Shown: positions 32,725 to 40,380, counted from the first letter of the stretch. The stretch is 50,242 nucleotides of DNA from Anaerolineae bacterium (GCA_016931695.1 JAFGEI010000025.1:71266-121507); one strand, 5' to 3'. Program-made: numbers and translations. The notes: generated from the letters alone by a model not told the origin.

Positions 32725-33423
32725 ATGACTGTCGCGCCGGACGCTGCCACGCGCCTTTGGGTCTGCGACCTCCATACGCACACGGCCTGTTCGCGGGACA
32801 GCCTGACTGGGCCGGCCGAATTTCTCGCCGCCTGCCGCCGCAAGGGGATCGACCGCGTGGCCGTGACCGATCACAACACGGTCGAGGGCGCGCTGCGGCT
32901 CAAGGAACTGGACCCCGAACGGGTCATTGTCGGCGAAGAGGTGCGCACGACCCACGGCGAGCTGCTGGCCTATTTCTTGCGCAGCGGCATCGCCCCGGAT
33001 CAATCGCCGCAGGCGACGATCGATGCCGTCCGCGCCCAGGATGGGGTGGTGGGAGCCGCGCATCCCCTGGATCGCTTCCGGCGCGAAGCGCTGGGGCGGG
33101 AGGCCCTGCTGCCGATCATCGATCAACTCGATTTCTTGGAGGTGCTGAACGCCCGCTGCATCCTTGCCGCCGACAACCAGGCGGCCCGCGCCCTGGCCGC
33201 CGAGACGGGAACGTTGATGGTGGCGGGCAGCGATGCCCATTCACCCTGGGAGGTGGGGCGGGCGGTGACGATCCTGCCGCCTTTCGACTCGCCAGCTACC
33301 TTTCTCGCCAGCCTGGAATCCGCCCAGTTGAGGGGACGCCCGAGCCCTTTTTGGATTCATCTCTGGTCGACGTACGCCAAGCTTGCCCGCCGATTGGGGT
33401 TGGCCTCAACGCCGGGTGCCTGA
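32725..33423 (+). CDS. PHP-domain metal-dependent phosphoesterase
   Basis: 232 aa. Metal ligands: DLHTHTACSRDS near residue 15, VTDHNTVEGAL, GEEVRTTHGELLAYFL, GAAHPLDR, VLNARC and AGSDAHSPWEVG. Shorter than the PHP protein of the iron operon and without its insertion; the two are not recent duplicates. Starts 3 nt after the antiporter stop, so it belongs to the kinase-antiporter-PHP-PrsW operon. Substrate unknown. Confidence 0.88.
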   Translation: MTVAPDAATRLWVCDLHTHTACSRDSLTGPAEFLAACRRKGIDRVAVTDHNTVEGALRLKELDPERVIVGEEVRTTHGELLAYFLRSGIAPDQSPQATIDAVRAQDGVVGAAHPLDRFRREALGREALLPIIDQLDFLEVLNARCILAADNQAARALAAETGTLMVAGSDAHSPWEVGRAVTILPPFDSPATFLASLESAQLRGRPSPFWIHLWSTYAKLARRLGLASTPGA

Positions 33424-33438
33424 GGAGGACGAAAACTC

Positions 33439-34452
33439 ATGGAGATCATTGAATTTCTCGGTGCGCTCATTGTTGTGTTGAGCTTTGCCTTTGTGCCAAT
33501 GATTTTTTACGCCGCGGTCTTGTGGTGGTTTGACCGCTACGAGAAGGAACCCATCGCGCTGATCATTGCTGCTTTCTTGTGGGGCGCTGTCCCGGCGATC
33601 ATTTTCTCCCTCATCACCCAGATTATTTTCGATCTCCCTGTCTCGGCCATGCTGGGCGCGGGGGTAGAAGCGGAGCTTGTCGGGGCGAGTCTCATTGCCC
33701 CGATTACGGAAGAGCCCTTCAAGGGGCTGGCTCTCTTGTTGTTGCTGGTCCTGTTTCGGCGCGAGATCGACAGCCCACTGGATGGGATTCTCTATGGCGG
33801 CCTGGTGGGGTTTGGATTTGCCGCGACCGAGAATGTCTTTTACTTCCTCTCCGTCTACAGCGTGGAAGGAGTGGCGGGGGTGCTGGGCCTTTCGATCTTT
33901 CGCGCCCTGATTTTTGGTCTCAACCACGCCATGTTCACCGGGCTGACGGGGCTGGGCATCGCCCTGGCGCGGACCTCGCCCAGCTGGTTGGTCAAAATCG
34001 GCGCTCCGCTGCTCGGCTTGCTGAGTGGCACGACGCTCCACGCCGTTCACAATTTGGGCGCGACGCTGGCTGGCCTTTTCTGCTGGCCGATCCTGATCAG
34101 CCTGGTGTCGGATTGGGGGGGCGTGATTGCTCTCTTTGCCATCGTCATCTGGGCCTCAATTCGGGAACAACGGATGATCGTCCAATTCCTGGCGGACGAA
34201 GTTGAGAAAGGGGCCATTGGTCAGCAAGATTATCACGTCATCCAATCCTACTGGCGCCGCCTCTGGCAGCGGTTGCAGGCCTTGTTGCAGCTCGATTTTA
34301 CCCGCTGGCTGCGGCTGGGGCGTTACTACCGCCTGGCGACCGAGCTGGCTTTTTCCAAGCATCGCTGGACGAAATTCCGGCAGGAGCAGAAAACCGCGCT
34401 GCAGATCGAGCAGCTGCGGCGGGACCTGTACGAGATTCGGAAAAAGCTGTAA
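33439..34452 (+). CDS. PrsW-family intramembrane metalloprotease
   Basis: 337 aa. About eight membrane segments carry the family motifs: PITEEPFKGLALL (EExxK), GFGFAATENVFYF (FxxxEN), GLNHAMFTGLTG (first His) and LHAVHNLG (second His). PrsW of Bacillus cuts an anti-sigma factor; the substrate here is unknown. The C-terminal 90 residues are soluble and basic (HVIQSYWRRLWQRLQALLQL to IEQLRRDLYEIRKKL), an addition to the common core. GAGGACG precedes the ATG. Last gene of its operon and convergent with the GCS2 gene; no terminator is obvious between them. Confidence 0.9.
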   Translation: MEIIEFLGALIVVLSFAFVPMIFYAAVLWWFDRYEKEPIALIIAAFLWGAVPAIIFSLITQIIFDLPVSAMLGAGVEAELVGASLIAPITEEPFKGLALLLLLVLFRREIDSPLDGILYGGLVGFGFAATENVFYFLSVYSVEGVAGVLGLSIFRALIFGLNHAMFTGLTGLGIALARTSPSWLVKIGAPLLGLLSGTTLHAVHNLGATLAGLFCWPILISLVSDWGGVIALFAIVIWASIREQRMIVQFLADEVEKGAIGQQDYHVIQSYWRRLWQRLQALLQLDFTRWLRLGRYYRLATELAFSKHRWTKFRQEQKTALQIEQLRRDLYEIRKKL

Positions 34453-34485
34453 CTGCCGAACGCGACGATGGCACGTTGCGCGACG

Positions 34486-35577
34486 CTACGTCGGCGGGTC
34501 GATCTTGGAAAGGGCCTGGATCACTGCGCCGAGGTCATTCGTCTCGTGCCAGATTTGCAGCTGTTCGTCGGCGCTGGTCCCCCGATCGAGGATGGTGCGG
34601 GCGTGGGCCAGTTCTGGCAGGCAGTCCAACTCGCGCGCCGTATCTGACAGCTGTTCGACGAGCCGGTTGACCCATTCCCGCACCGGCCGGGCCGGCCCTT
34701 CCGCGTCGAGGATCAGCCTGGCCTCCAGTCCGTAGCGCGCCGCCTGCCATTTGTTGCTTTCGAGAATGAGGGGGGAGAGGGCTTTTCGAGGCGGCTCCTG
34801 CAGCAGCCTGACCACCAGAGATTGCGCCCAGGCGGCCAGGCAGACGGTGTCTTCGACCCGGGCCGGCATGTCGGCAATCCGGATCTCGAGCGTCGGGAAG
34901 CGCGAGCTGAGCCGGGCATCCCACCAGATGAAACTGGGGTTGGCCAGCAGCCCTTCCCCGGTGAGCGTAGAAATCACGTCCTGGTAATCGGCCCACGTCG
35001 CAAAGCAGGGTGGGATGCCGGAACGGGGCAGGGCGGCGATCAGGGCGCTGCGATAGGAGCGCAGGCCCGTAAACCGGCCAGCGAAGAAGGGCGAGCTGGT
35101 GGAGAGGGCTAACAAGAGGGAAAGATAGGGGCGAATCCGGTTCAATGCCTGGACGCGCCGGTCGGGGTCGGCGATGCCGACGTGAACGTGCAGGCCAAAA
35201 GTGACCAGCCGCCGTCCCACCTCCTGCAGTTCCTCGGCCAGTATCGCGTAGCGATCCCCGCGCGTGACCTGCTGCATCGTCCACTGGGAAAAGGGGTGCG
35301 TTCCTGCCGCCACCAGGGTCAACCCCAGTGACGCCGCAATGATCGAGGCCTGCTGCCGCATCCGCCATACTTCTTCCCTTACCTGGCGCACGGTCGGGCA
35401 GATGCGCGTGCTGGCCTCGACCTGGGACTGGAGAAACTCGGCCTGCACATCCTGCCTGCCATTTTCCAAGTCCTTTTCCAGGATGGCGTGGATGGTGGAA
35501 CCGAGCTCCCAGGTCGCGGGGTCGATGAGCTGGTATTCCTCCTCAACCCCCAGGTCGAATGGACCGTTAGGTGTCAG
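34486..35577 (-). CDS. GCS2-family carboxylate-amine ligase (YbdK type), non-canonical start
   Basis: Glutamate-cysteine ligase-like enzyme joining a carboxylate and an amine with ATP. The family N-terminus FDLGVEEEYQLIDPATW, then QAEFLQSQVE, GTHPFSQW, GLHVHVGIADPD, PSFIWWDARLSSRFPTLEIRIAD and the end AIQALSKI are all present. The conserved start lies upstream of every in-frame ATG, GTG or TTG. The best candidate is CTG at 35577-35575, with AGAGG 5 nt upstream; ATT at 35580 is an alternative. The upstream in-frame stop is the rmlA UAG itself (35604-35602). From CTG the protein is 363 aa, normal for the family; the first standard start (TTG, 35469) would lose 36 conserved residues. Confidence 0.88.
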   Translation of the reverse strand: MTPNGPFDLGVEEEYQLIDPATWELGSTIHAILEKDLENGRQDVQAEFLQSQVEASTRICPTVRQVREEVWRMRQQASIIAASLGLTLVAAGTHPFSQWTMQQVTRGDRYAILAEELQEVGRRLVTFGLHVHVGIADPDRRVQALNRIRPYLSLLLALSTSSPFFAGRFTGLRSYRSALIAALPRSGIPPCFATWADYQDVISTLTGEGLLANPSFIWWDARLSSRFPTLEIRIADMPARVEDTVCLAAWAQSLVVRLLQEPPRKALSPLILESNKWQAARYGLEARLILDAEGPARPVREWVNRLVEQLSDTARELDCLPELAHARTILDRGTSADEQLQIWHETNDLGAVIQALSKIDPPT

Positions 35578-35601
35578 AATATCCTCTGTGGCTGTCGCAG
35601 A

Positions 35602-36672
35602 CTATTCCAGCAAGCCAATCTGGCTATAGTCCCCGAGGTTCATTTTATACGCTTTGGGCTTGATCGGCGAGCGGTTCAGGACGACGTTGCGGCCGATCAA
35701 GCTGTCCTGAATCCGCGCCGGGATGTCGCGGATCACGCTGCTCTCCAGGACGATCGACCGTTCGATCTCGCTGTTTTCGATGACGACGTCGTGGTAGAGG
35801 GAGGTGAAGGGGCCGACGTACGCGTTGACGACGCGGGAGCGCTGCCCGATGATCGTTGGCCCGCGCACGACGCTGTTGATGATCTCGGCTCCCCGTTCCA
35901 CCGTTACCCGGCTGTCGACCTGCGAGTCCCGGTCGACATAGCCCTCGATGGTCGGCGACAGCTCTTCCAGCACCAGGTCGTTGGCCTCCAGCATATCCCC
36001 CGGCCGGCCGGTGTCGATCCACCAGCCGCGGTGGATGTAGGGAAAAACCTGGTGCCCGTGTTCCACCAGCCACTGGATCGCGTCGGTGATCTCCATCTCG
36101 CCGCGCCAGGAGGGCTGGATTTCTTCGACCGCGCGGTGGATGAGCTGATCGAACATATAGATGCCGACCAGGGCCAGGTCGGACGGGGGGTCCTTGGGTT
36201 TTTCGATCAGCCGGATCACCCGCCCGTCTTGGTTCAGTTCGGCCACCCCGTACTGCTCTGGGTGCTTGACGCGGGTGAGGACGATCTGCGAACTCCAGTC
36301 GGATTCCTGGAATTGCTGGACCAGGTTGGCGATGCCGCCCTGGATCACATTGTCGCCCAGGAACATGACGAAGGGCTCGTCGCCCAGAAAATCCTGGCTG
36401 ACCTTGACGGCGTGGGCCAGCCCCAGCGGGTTGTCCTGCTGGATGTAGGTGACGTGGATGCCCCACTGCCCGCCTCGCCCGACGGCGGTCTTGATCTCCT
36501 CGGCCGTTTCGCCGACGACGATGCCGATATCCGTGATGCCGGCGTCACGGATGGCCTCGATGACACGAAAGAGCACGGGCTTGTTGGCCACGGGAATCAG
36601 CTGCTTGGCCCGGGTGTATGTCAGGGGATACAGCCGGGTTGCCTTTCCTCCACTCAGGATCAGTCCTTTCAT
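35602..36672 (-). CDS. rmlA: glucose-1-phosphate thymidylyltransferase, long (RmlA/StrD) form
   Basis: Makes dTDP-glucose from dTTP and glucose-1-phosphate for deoxysugar synthesis. 356 aa. N-terminal nucleotidyltransferase with MKGLILSGGKATRLYPLT, FLGDN, EKPKDPPSDLALVGIYMF and WIDTGRPGDMLEAN. The C-terminal part is a left-handed beta-helix of hexapeptide repeats (EGYVDRDSQVDSR to PIKPKAYKMNLGDY), the mark of the long form. The ATG at 36672 follows AGGAGGGAAGG. The TAG stop is in frame with the next gene. No rmlB/C/D in the window; a related sugar nucleotide (for example UTP-using) cannot be ruled out. Confidence 0.88.
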   Translation of the reverse strand: MKGLILSGGKATRLYPLTYTRAKQLIPVANKPVLFRVIEAIRDAGITDIGIVVGETAEEIKTAVGRGGQWGIHVTYIQQDNPLGLAHAVKVSQDFLGDEPFVMFLGDNVIQGGIANLVQQFQESDWSSQIVLTRVKHPEQYGVAELNQDGRVIRLIEKPKDPPSDLALVGIYMFDQLIHRAVEEIQPSWRGEMEITDAIQWLVEHGHQVFPYIHRGWWIDTGRPGDMLEANDLVLEELSPTIEGYVDRDSQVDSRVTVERGAEIINSVVRGPTIIGQRSRVVNAYVGPFTSLYHDVVIENSEIERSIVLESSVIRDIPARIQDSLIGRNVVLNRSPIKPKAYKMNLGDYSQIGLLE

Positions 36673-36697
36673 CCTTCCCTCCTGGATGCGAGCCGGC

Positions 36698-36712
36698 CGC
36701 GACAGTGTCGCG
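36698..36712. promoter_or_regulatory. 15-bp palindrome upstream of rmlA
   Basis: CGCGACAGTGTCGCG is a perfect 7-1-7 palindrome, 25 nt upstream of the rmlA start and directly downstream of a -10-like TAGAAT on the minus strand (36724-36719). It could be an operator or an RNA hairpin in the leader. It shares the ACAGTGT core with the palindrome at 15778-15792. Confidence 0.5.
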
Positions 36713-36738
36713 CTTCCGATTCTAACTAGGGCATAATC

Positions 36739-36857
36739 GCTCAGGCCACCTTCCCGAAAGCTACAATGTGCTCGTCTGACGGATCGAAATCCGCTGCAGC
36801 GAGTAACCTGGTACACCAGGGCTGCTGGAGCTTTTGGGAAGGTACATCGCGCTGAGC
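36739..36857. repeat. inverted-repeat element, copy C
   Basis: Ends GCTCAG (36739-36744) and CTGAGC (36852-36857). Inside, ACCTTCCCGAAAGCT (36748-36762) pairs with AGCTTTTGGGAAGGT (36829-36843), 14 of 15 bases. The centre holds the palindrome CCTGGT-AC-ACCAGG (36807-36820). The ends match elements A and B (CTGAGCAGTT on the right side). Lies in the 195-bp gap between the CpsD-like gene and rmlA. Confidence 0.65.
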
Positions 36858-36867
36858 AGTTCTGTAA

Positions 36868-37527
36868 CTAATAAGCGCTCATGCTGATGCCGCGACGGGC
36901 GTTGGTCAGAACGGCGCCGATCACGCGCACGTGAACTTGCTCCAGCAGCTCCTTTGCCCGCTGGGCGTGGTCGCGCCGGGTGCGTCCCGCGCGGACGACC
37001 AGCAGCAGGCCGTCGACTTTGGTTCCCAGCACTGCCGCATCGGTGACGGCAGTGACGGGCGGGGCGTCAAAGAGAACCACCTCCGCCTGCGCCTGGAGGG
37101 CGGCGATGACTTTTCCCATCCGCTGCGAGCCCAGCAGGTCGGCTGGGTTGGGAGGCAAGGGGCCGCTGGGGAGGAGGAGCAGGTTGTCCACCCCGGTTTC
37201 GGCCAGCGGCGGATTTTCCAACGCTGCCGGATCGACAAACATGGTCGTCAACCCTCTTTCATTGGCAAGCGCAAAAATCTGGTGCAGGCTGGGACGGCGG
37301 AGGTCGGCGTCGACGAGGATCGTCCGCCGCTCTCCCTGGGCCATGGTCACCGCCAGGTTGGCCAGGGTGACCGACTTTTCCGCGCCGGCCGCGGCGGAGG
37401 TGACGAGCAGGGTTTTGATCGGCCGGTCGAGTTCGGCAAACGTGAGGTTGGTGCGCAGGGTGCGGAATGCTTCGGCAGCGGCAGAACGGGGGGCCGTGAG
37501 CGTGACAAGTTCGGGTGTCGGGTTCAT
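36868..37527 (-). CDS. CpsD/CapB-like tyrosine autokinase with altered P-loop
   Basis: 219 aa P-loop protein of the polysaccharide co-polymerase kinase group. SAAAEAFRTLRTNLTFAELD is the usual opening. Walker A' (TILVDADLRRP) and Walker B (VVLFDAPPVTAVTDA) are normal. The Walker A is AAAGAEKSV where these kinases have GEGKST or DEGKST: the glycine before the lysine is replaced by Glu. The C-terminus has one Tyr (MSAY) rather than a tyrosine cluster. Both suggest weak or no autokinase activity. ATG at 37527 preferred (GGAGAG 4 nt upstream) over 37539. Follows a Wzz gene, its normal partner. Confidence 0.82.
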   Translation of the reverse strand: MNPTPELVTLTAPRSAAAEAFRTLRTNLTFAELDRPIKTLLVTSAAAGAEKSVTLANLAVTMAQGERRTILVDADLRRPSLHQIFALANERGLTTMFVDPAALENPPLAETGVDNLLLLPSGPLPPNPADLLGSQRMGKVIAALQAQAEVVLFDAPPVTAVTDAAVLGTKVDGLLLVVRAGRTRRDHAQRAKELLEQVHVRVIGAVLTNARRGISMSAY

Positions 37528-37539
37528 ATAACTCTCCAT

Positions 37540-37561
37540 GCGACAACGCTGCGGTTGTCGC
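37540..37561. repeat. inverted repeat between Wzz and CpsD-like genes
   Basis: GCGACAAC (37540-37547) and GTTGTCGC (37554-37561) are perfect complements with a 6-nt loop, placed between the Wzz stop and the CpsD-like start. The hairpin would sit about 5 nt upstream of the ribosome-binding site of the downstream gene and could tune its translation. Confidence 0.5.
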
Positions 37562-38220
37562 TACGAATCGAGGGGGGGAACGACGCCGATGACCGTCGCG
37601 CCGACCCATTGCTCCACGTCGGCTGGCGTGCGGACGATGCCGGATTCCACCCATTCCAGGAAAAAGATGACCCCGCCGGCAATCAGCACCCCAAAGGCCG
37701 CCCCGGCGGCCAGGACGATGGCTGTGCGCGGAGGCCAGGCCTGGGAGTAGCTCGGTTCGTCGCGCAGCTCGGCATAGACGCGGTCCTCTTTGCGCTGCAG
37801 TTGGTTCTGGCTGTCCCGCCACTCTTGCAGCAGCACCGCCCACTCGCGGGCGATGCGGTTCGCCTGCACAAAGTCGGCGTCCTCGATCTCGATGCGGATG
37901 ACCATGCGATCGTCCTCGGCGGCAAAGCGGGCGTTGGCGCGGAGCTGCTCGGGGACCATGTCCAGCCGCAGCCGGTCGATCACGTTCTGCGCCCAATAGT
38001 TCGAGTCGGCGATGGTCATGTAAGAACGGAGCAGGGTTTTGGCGGATTGGGTAAGGCCCAGGTCGGGCCGGGCGGGCTGGATGACGACCTCGACGGTCGA
38101 TTGATAGACAGGCTGTTGCAAGCGGCTGAACAGAAAAGCGCTGGCCATTGTGGCGACGATGGCCACCACAATGATCCACCACCGTTTCTGTAAAATACGC
38201 AGATATTGACCCAGTTCCAC
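37561..38220 (-). CDS. Wzz-type polysaccharide chain-length protein
   Basis: 219 aa. A Wzz domain with an N-terminal membrane helix (RWWIIVVAIVATMASAFLF) and a C-terminal one (TAIVLAAGAAFGVLIAGGVIFFLEWV) flank an extracytoplasmic helical part (YQSTVEVVIQPARPDL). It controls export and chain length of capsule or exopolysaccharide together with the CpsD-like kinase next door. GTG start behind AGGAGG; own promoter upstream. The cytosolic tail is short (RTPADVEQWVGATVIGVVPPL). Confidence 0.85.
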   Translation of the reverse strand: MELGQYLRILQKRWWIIVVAIVATMASAFLFSRLQQPVYQSTVEVVIQPARPDLGLTQSAKTLLRSYMTIADSNYWAQNVIDRLRLDMVPEQLRANARFAAEDDRMVIRIEIEDADFVQANRIAREWAVLLQEWRDSQNQLQRKEDRVYAELRDEPSYSQAWPPRTAIVLAAGAAFGVLIAGGVIFFLEWVESGIVRTPADVEQWVGATVIGVVPPLDS

Positions 38221-38251
38221 GCCGAAATACCTCCTTCAATAAACGGGCGTT

Positions 38252-38280
38252 ATTCTACCACGATCTGGTGCAATTGTCAC
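38252..38280 (-). promoter_or_regulatory. promoter of the Wzz-CpsD genes
   Basis: On the minus strand: -35 GTGACA (38280-38275), 17-bp spacer, -10 TAGAAT (38257-38252). The start of transcription is expected near 38245, about 25 nt before the GTG start at 38220. Confidence 0.6.
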
Positions 38281-38300
38281 CATGCCTCACCGGACCCGTT

Positions 38301-40091
38301 TTACAGCGGTCGGGATCGGGAATCGTCAGCCGGCGCAGACAGGGTCGGCAAGGTGAAATAGAATCGGCTGCCCTGCCCGGGGCTGCTCTCCACGCCAACC
38401 TGGCCGCCGAGCTTTTCCAAGATGCGCTGCACGATGGATAACCCCAGGCCATGCCCGGTCACTTGCACTTGCTCGAGGCGCGTGAACGGTGTGAACAGCC
38501 TGGCCTGTTCCTCCGCGCTCAGGCCCGGGCCATTGTCCCGTATCCAGAAGCAGGCCATTTCTCTTCCTCCTTCTGCCGCCTCTGGCGGCGGGGGGCAGGG
38601 TGGGGGGGTGGCGCCGATTTCTACTTGCGGCGGCTGCCCGCCATACTTGATGGCGTTGCTGATATAGTTGGCCCACACCTCTTCGATCCAGGGAGCATAG
38701 CCAAGCACCACTGGCCACTCCGCCTCGTCGAGCAGCGCGATTTGGGCCTGCCGGTCTTGAATGAGCACCTGCAGGCGTTCGATCGATTCCTCGACGATGC
38801 GCCCCATGTCCAGCGGTTCAGGAACGACCTCCTGCTTGCGGACGCCGGCCAGCAGCATCAACTCTTCGGTGATCCTGTCGAGTCTTTTGCCGGCTTGGAG
38901 AATACGGTCGGCTATTTTGGCTGCGCTCCTGGGGATCATGGTTTCATACCCCTGGGCCGAAATCTCGGCCAGGTCTTGGATCAAAACCTCGGCAAAGCCG
39001 GTGATCACGCCGATCGGGTTCTTGAGGTCGTGCGCCACCGTGTGGGCAAAGGCGTCGAGTTCGGCATTTTGCAGCGCCAGTTGCTCGGTATAATGGCGAA
39101 ATGCTTTTTCCGCTTCTTTGCGCTCGGTGATGTCTTCGTTGACCGCGATATAGTGGGTGGTTTGCCCGGCGTCGTCTTGGACGGGCGCAATGACTGCCGA
39201 CTCCCAATACAAAGTGCCGTCTCGGCGTTTGTTGCGAAACTCGCCGCGCCAGGTCTTGCCGCTGGTGATGGTAGCCCACAAATCTTGGTAAAAGGCTGTA
39301 TCCTGTTCGCCGGATTTCAAAAAGCGCAGATTCTTTCCCATCACCTCGTCCCGACTGTATCCGCTGGTTTCTTCAAAGCGTGGATTGGCGTACTCGACGG
39401 CCCCCGCCGTATCCGTGATCACCACGGCGCTGCCGCTTTGTTCAATGGCCATTGTGAGCTTGTGCAGTTCCAGGTTCTGCGCTTCCAACTGCCGCTGATA
39501 ATCCTGTAATTGTGTCGCGGCCCGCTTTTGCTCGATAATGTTCCAGATGACGTCGGCGACATAAGCAACCAGCTCGACATCCTGCTCATCATAGTCCGTG
39601 GGCTTGTTGCCGACGCCCAGGATCGCCACGATGCGCGAGGAGCGCATCGTGGGCACCACCAGTTCCCGCCTGACCTCGGCGTGACCCGGCGGCATGCCTT
39701 TGCGGTGCGGTAGGGCGGCATAGTCGTTGTGGATGACCGGTTTCCGCTGGTGGACACAGTCGACCCACACCCCGGCTTCGTCAATGCGATAGTGCATGCC
39801 CCTGCCTTCCGTCTGGCAGAATTCTTGCAAAGTGCGCGTGGACCAGGCCTGAAGCAGGAGGGTTTCTTGGTCGGCTCCGACAAAGTGGTAAAATCCGATT
39901 GGGCTCTGGGTCAGTTCCCCGATCTCGTCGAGGGCTTTTTGCATCAGTTCCTCGAGCGAATGGTCGGCGGAAAATTCGAACAGCCGCAGGCGCAGCCGGA
40001 TGACCTCTTCTACCTGCCTGCGTTCGGCGATATCTTTGACCGCCATCAGCATTCTTCTGTCCTGGCTATCGTCACCTGTCATTGGTTGCAT
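38301..40091 (-). CDS. sensor histidine kinase with GAF and PAS domains
   Basis: 596 aa, soluble. Order: a stub resembling the end of a PAS domain (AVKDIAERRQVEE), a GAF domain (about 45-190; SPIGFYHFVG, GVWVDCVHQRKPVIHNDY, VAILGVGNKP), a PAS/PAC domain (AIEQSGSAVVITDTAG to AVNEDITERKEAEK), HisKA with the phospho-His in VAHDLKNPIGVI, and HATPase (NYISNAIKYGG, IRDNGPGL, GHGLGLSIVQRI). The ATPase domain carries a foreign-looking TPPPCPPPPEAAEGGRE stretch. No membrane segment and no response regulator nearby. The start is uncertain: MQPMTG at 40091 or the Met 13 codons later; the N-terminus may be truncated. Confidence 0.9.
   Translation of the reverse strand: MQPMTGDDSQDRRMLMAVKDIAERRQVEEVIRLRLRLFEFSADHSLEELMQKALDEIGELTQSPIGFYHFVGADQETLLLQAWSTRTLQEFCQTEGRGMHYRIDEAGVWVDCVHQRKPVIHNDYAALPHRKGMPPGHAEVRRELVVPTMRSSRIVAILGVGNKPTDYDEQDVELVAYVADVIWNIIEQKRAATQLQDYQRQLEAQNLELHKLTMAIEQSGSAVVITDTAGAVEYANPRFEETSGYSRDEVMGKNLRFLKSGEQDTAFYQDLWATITSGKTWRGEFRNKRRDGTLYWESAVIAPVQDDAGQTTHYIAVNEDITERKEAEKAFRHYTEQLALQNAELDAFAHTVAHDLKNPIGVITGFAEVLIQDLAEISAQGYETMIPRSAAKIADRILQAGKRLDRITEELMLLAGVRKQEVVPEPLDMGRIVEESIERLQVLIQDRQAQIALLDEAEWPVVLGYAPWIEEVWANYISNAIKYGGQPPQVEIGATPPPCPPPPEAAEGGREMACFWIRDNGPGLSAEEQARLFTPFTRLEQVQVTGHGLGLSIVQRILEKLGGQVGVESSPGQGSRFYFTLPTLSAPADDSRSRPL
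38560..38612. repeat. in-frame GC-rich palindromic insertion inside the histidine kinase gene
   Basis: GCCGCC-TCT-GGCGGC (38575-38589), flanked by C/G-rich runs, encodes TPPPCPPPPEAAEGGRE between two conserved strands of the ATPase domain. Base composition and the low-complexity product differ from the surrounding coding sequence. It looks like a REP-type palindrome that entered the gene in frame. Confidence 0.55.
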
Positions 40092-40129
40092 ATTTCACTC
40101 TCGAGGCCAATTTGATGGGCCAAAGTGGC

Positions 40130-40226
40130 AACTGCTCGGCCACTGGATACAACCCGGGCTGTTGCCCCTGGACGCTCTCCCAATCCCGGAAAGGGGAGGA
40201 CGTCCAGGCGGGCAGCCTGAGCAGTT
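40130..40226. repeat. inverted-repeat element, copy B
   Basis: Ends AACTGCTCGG (40130-40139) and CTGAGCAGTT (40217-40226), nine of ten bases complementary. Inner perfect repeat CCTGGACG (40167-40174) / CGTCCAGG (40201-40208) around CTCTCCC...GGGGAG. Shares ends with elements A and C and the core GGA(C/T)GCTCTCCC with A. Confidence 0.68.
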
Positions 40227-40309
40227 CCCTGGTACACGCAGGCGAAAATACCCTGCCGGTTCTTCTATGCCTGCCCTGGATTCCCGTACCTGTCCCCACG
40301 GGATTTGCG

Positions 40310-40358
40310 GTAATCCGGGCCACAGGCCTCGGTAATCCGGGCCACAGGCCTCGGTAAG
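40310..40358. repeat. 22-bp tandem repeat, two copies and a fragment
   Basis: Units 40310-40331 and 40332-40353 are identical (each starts GGTAATCCGGG and ends CAGGCCTC), followed by a partial third copy starting GGTAA. Each unit contains GGCC-ACA-GGCC. Located in the gap before the histidine kinase gene. Confidence 0.8.
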
Positions 40359-40380
40359 TGGCCAAGTCGGCGTTTCTGAC

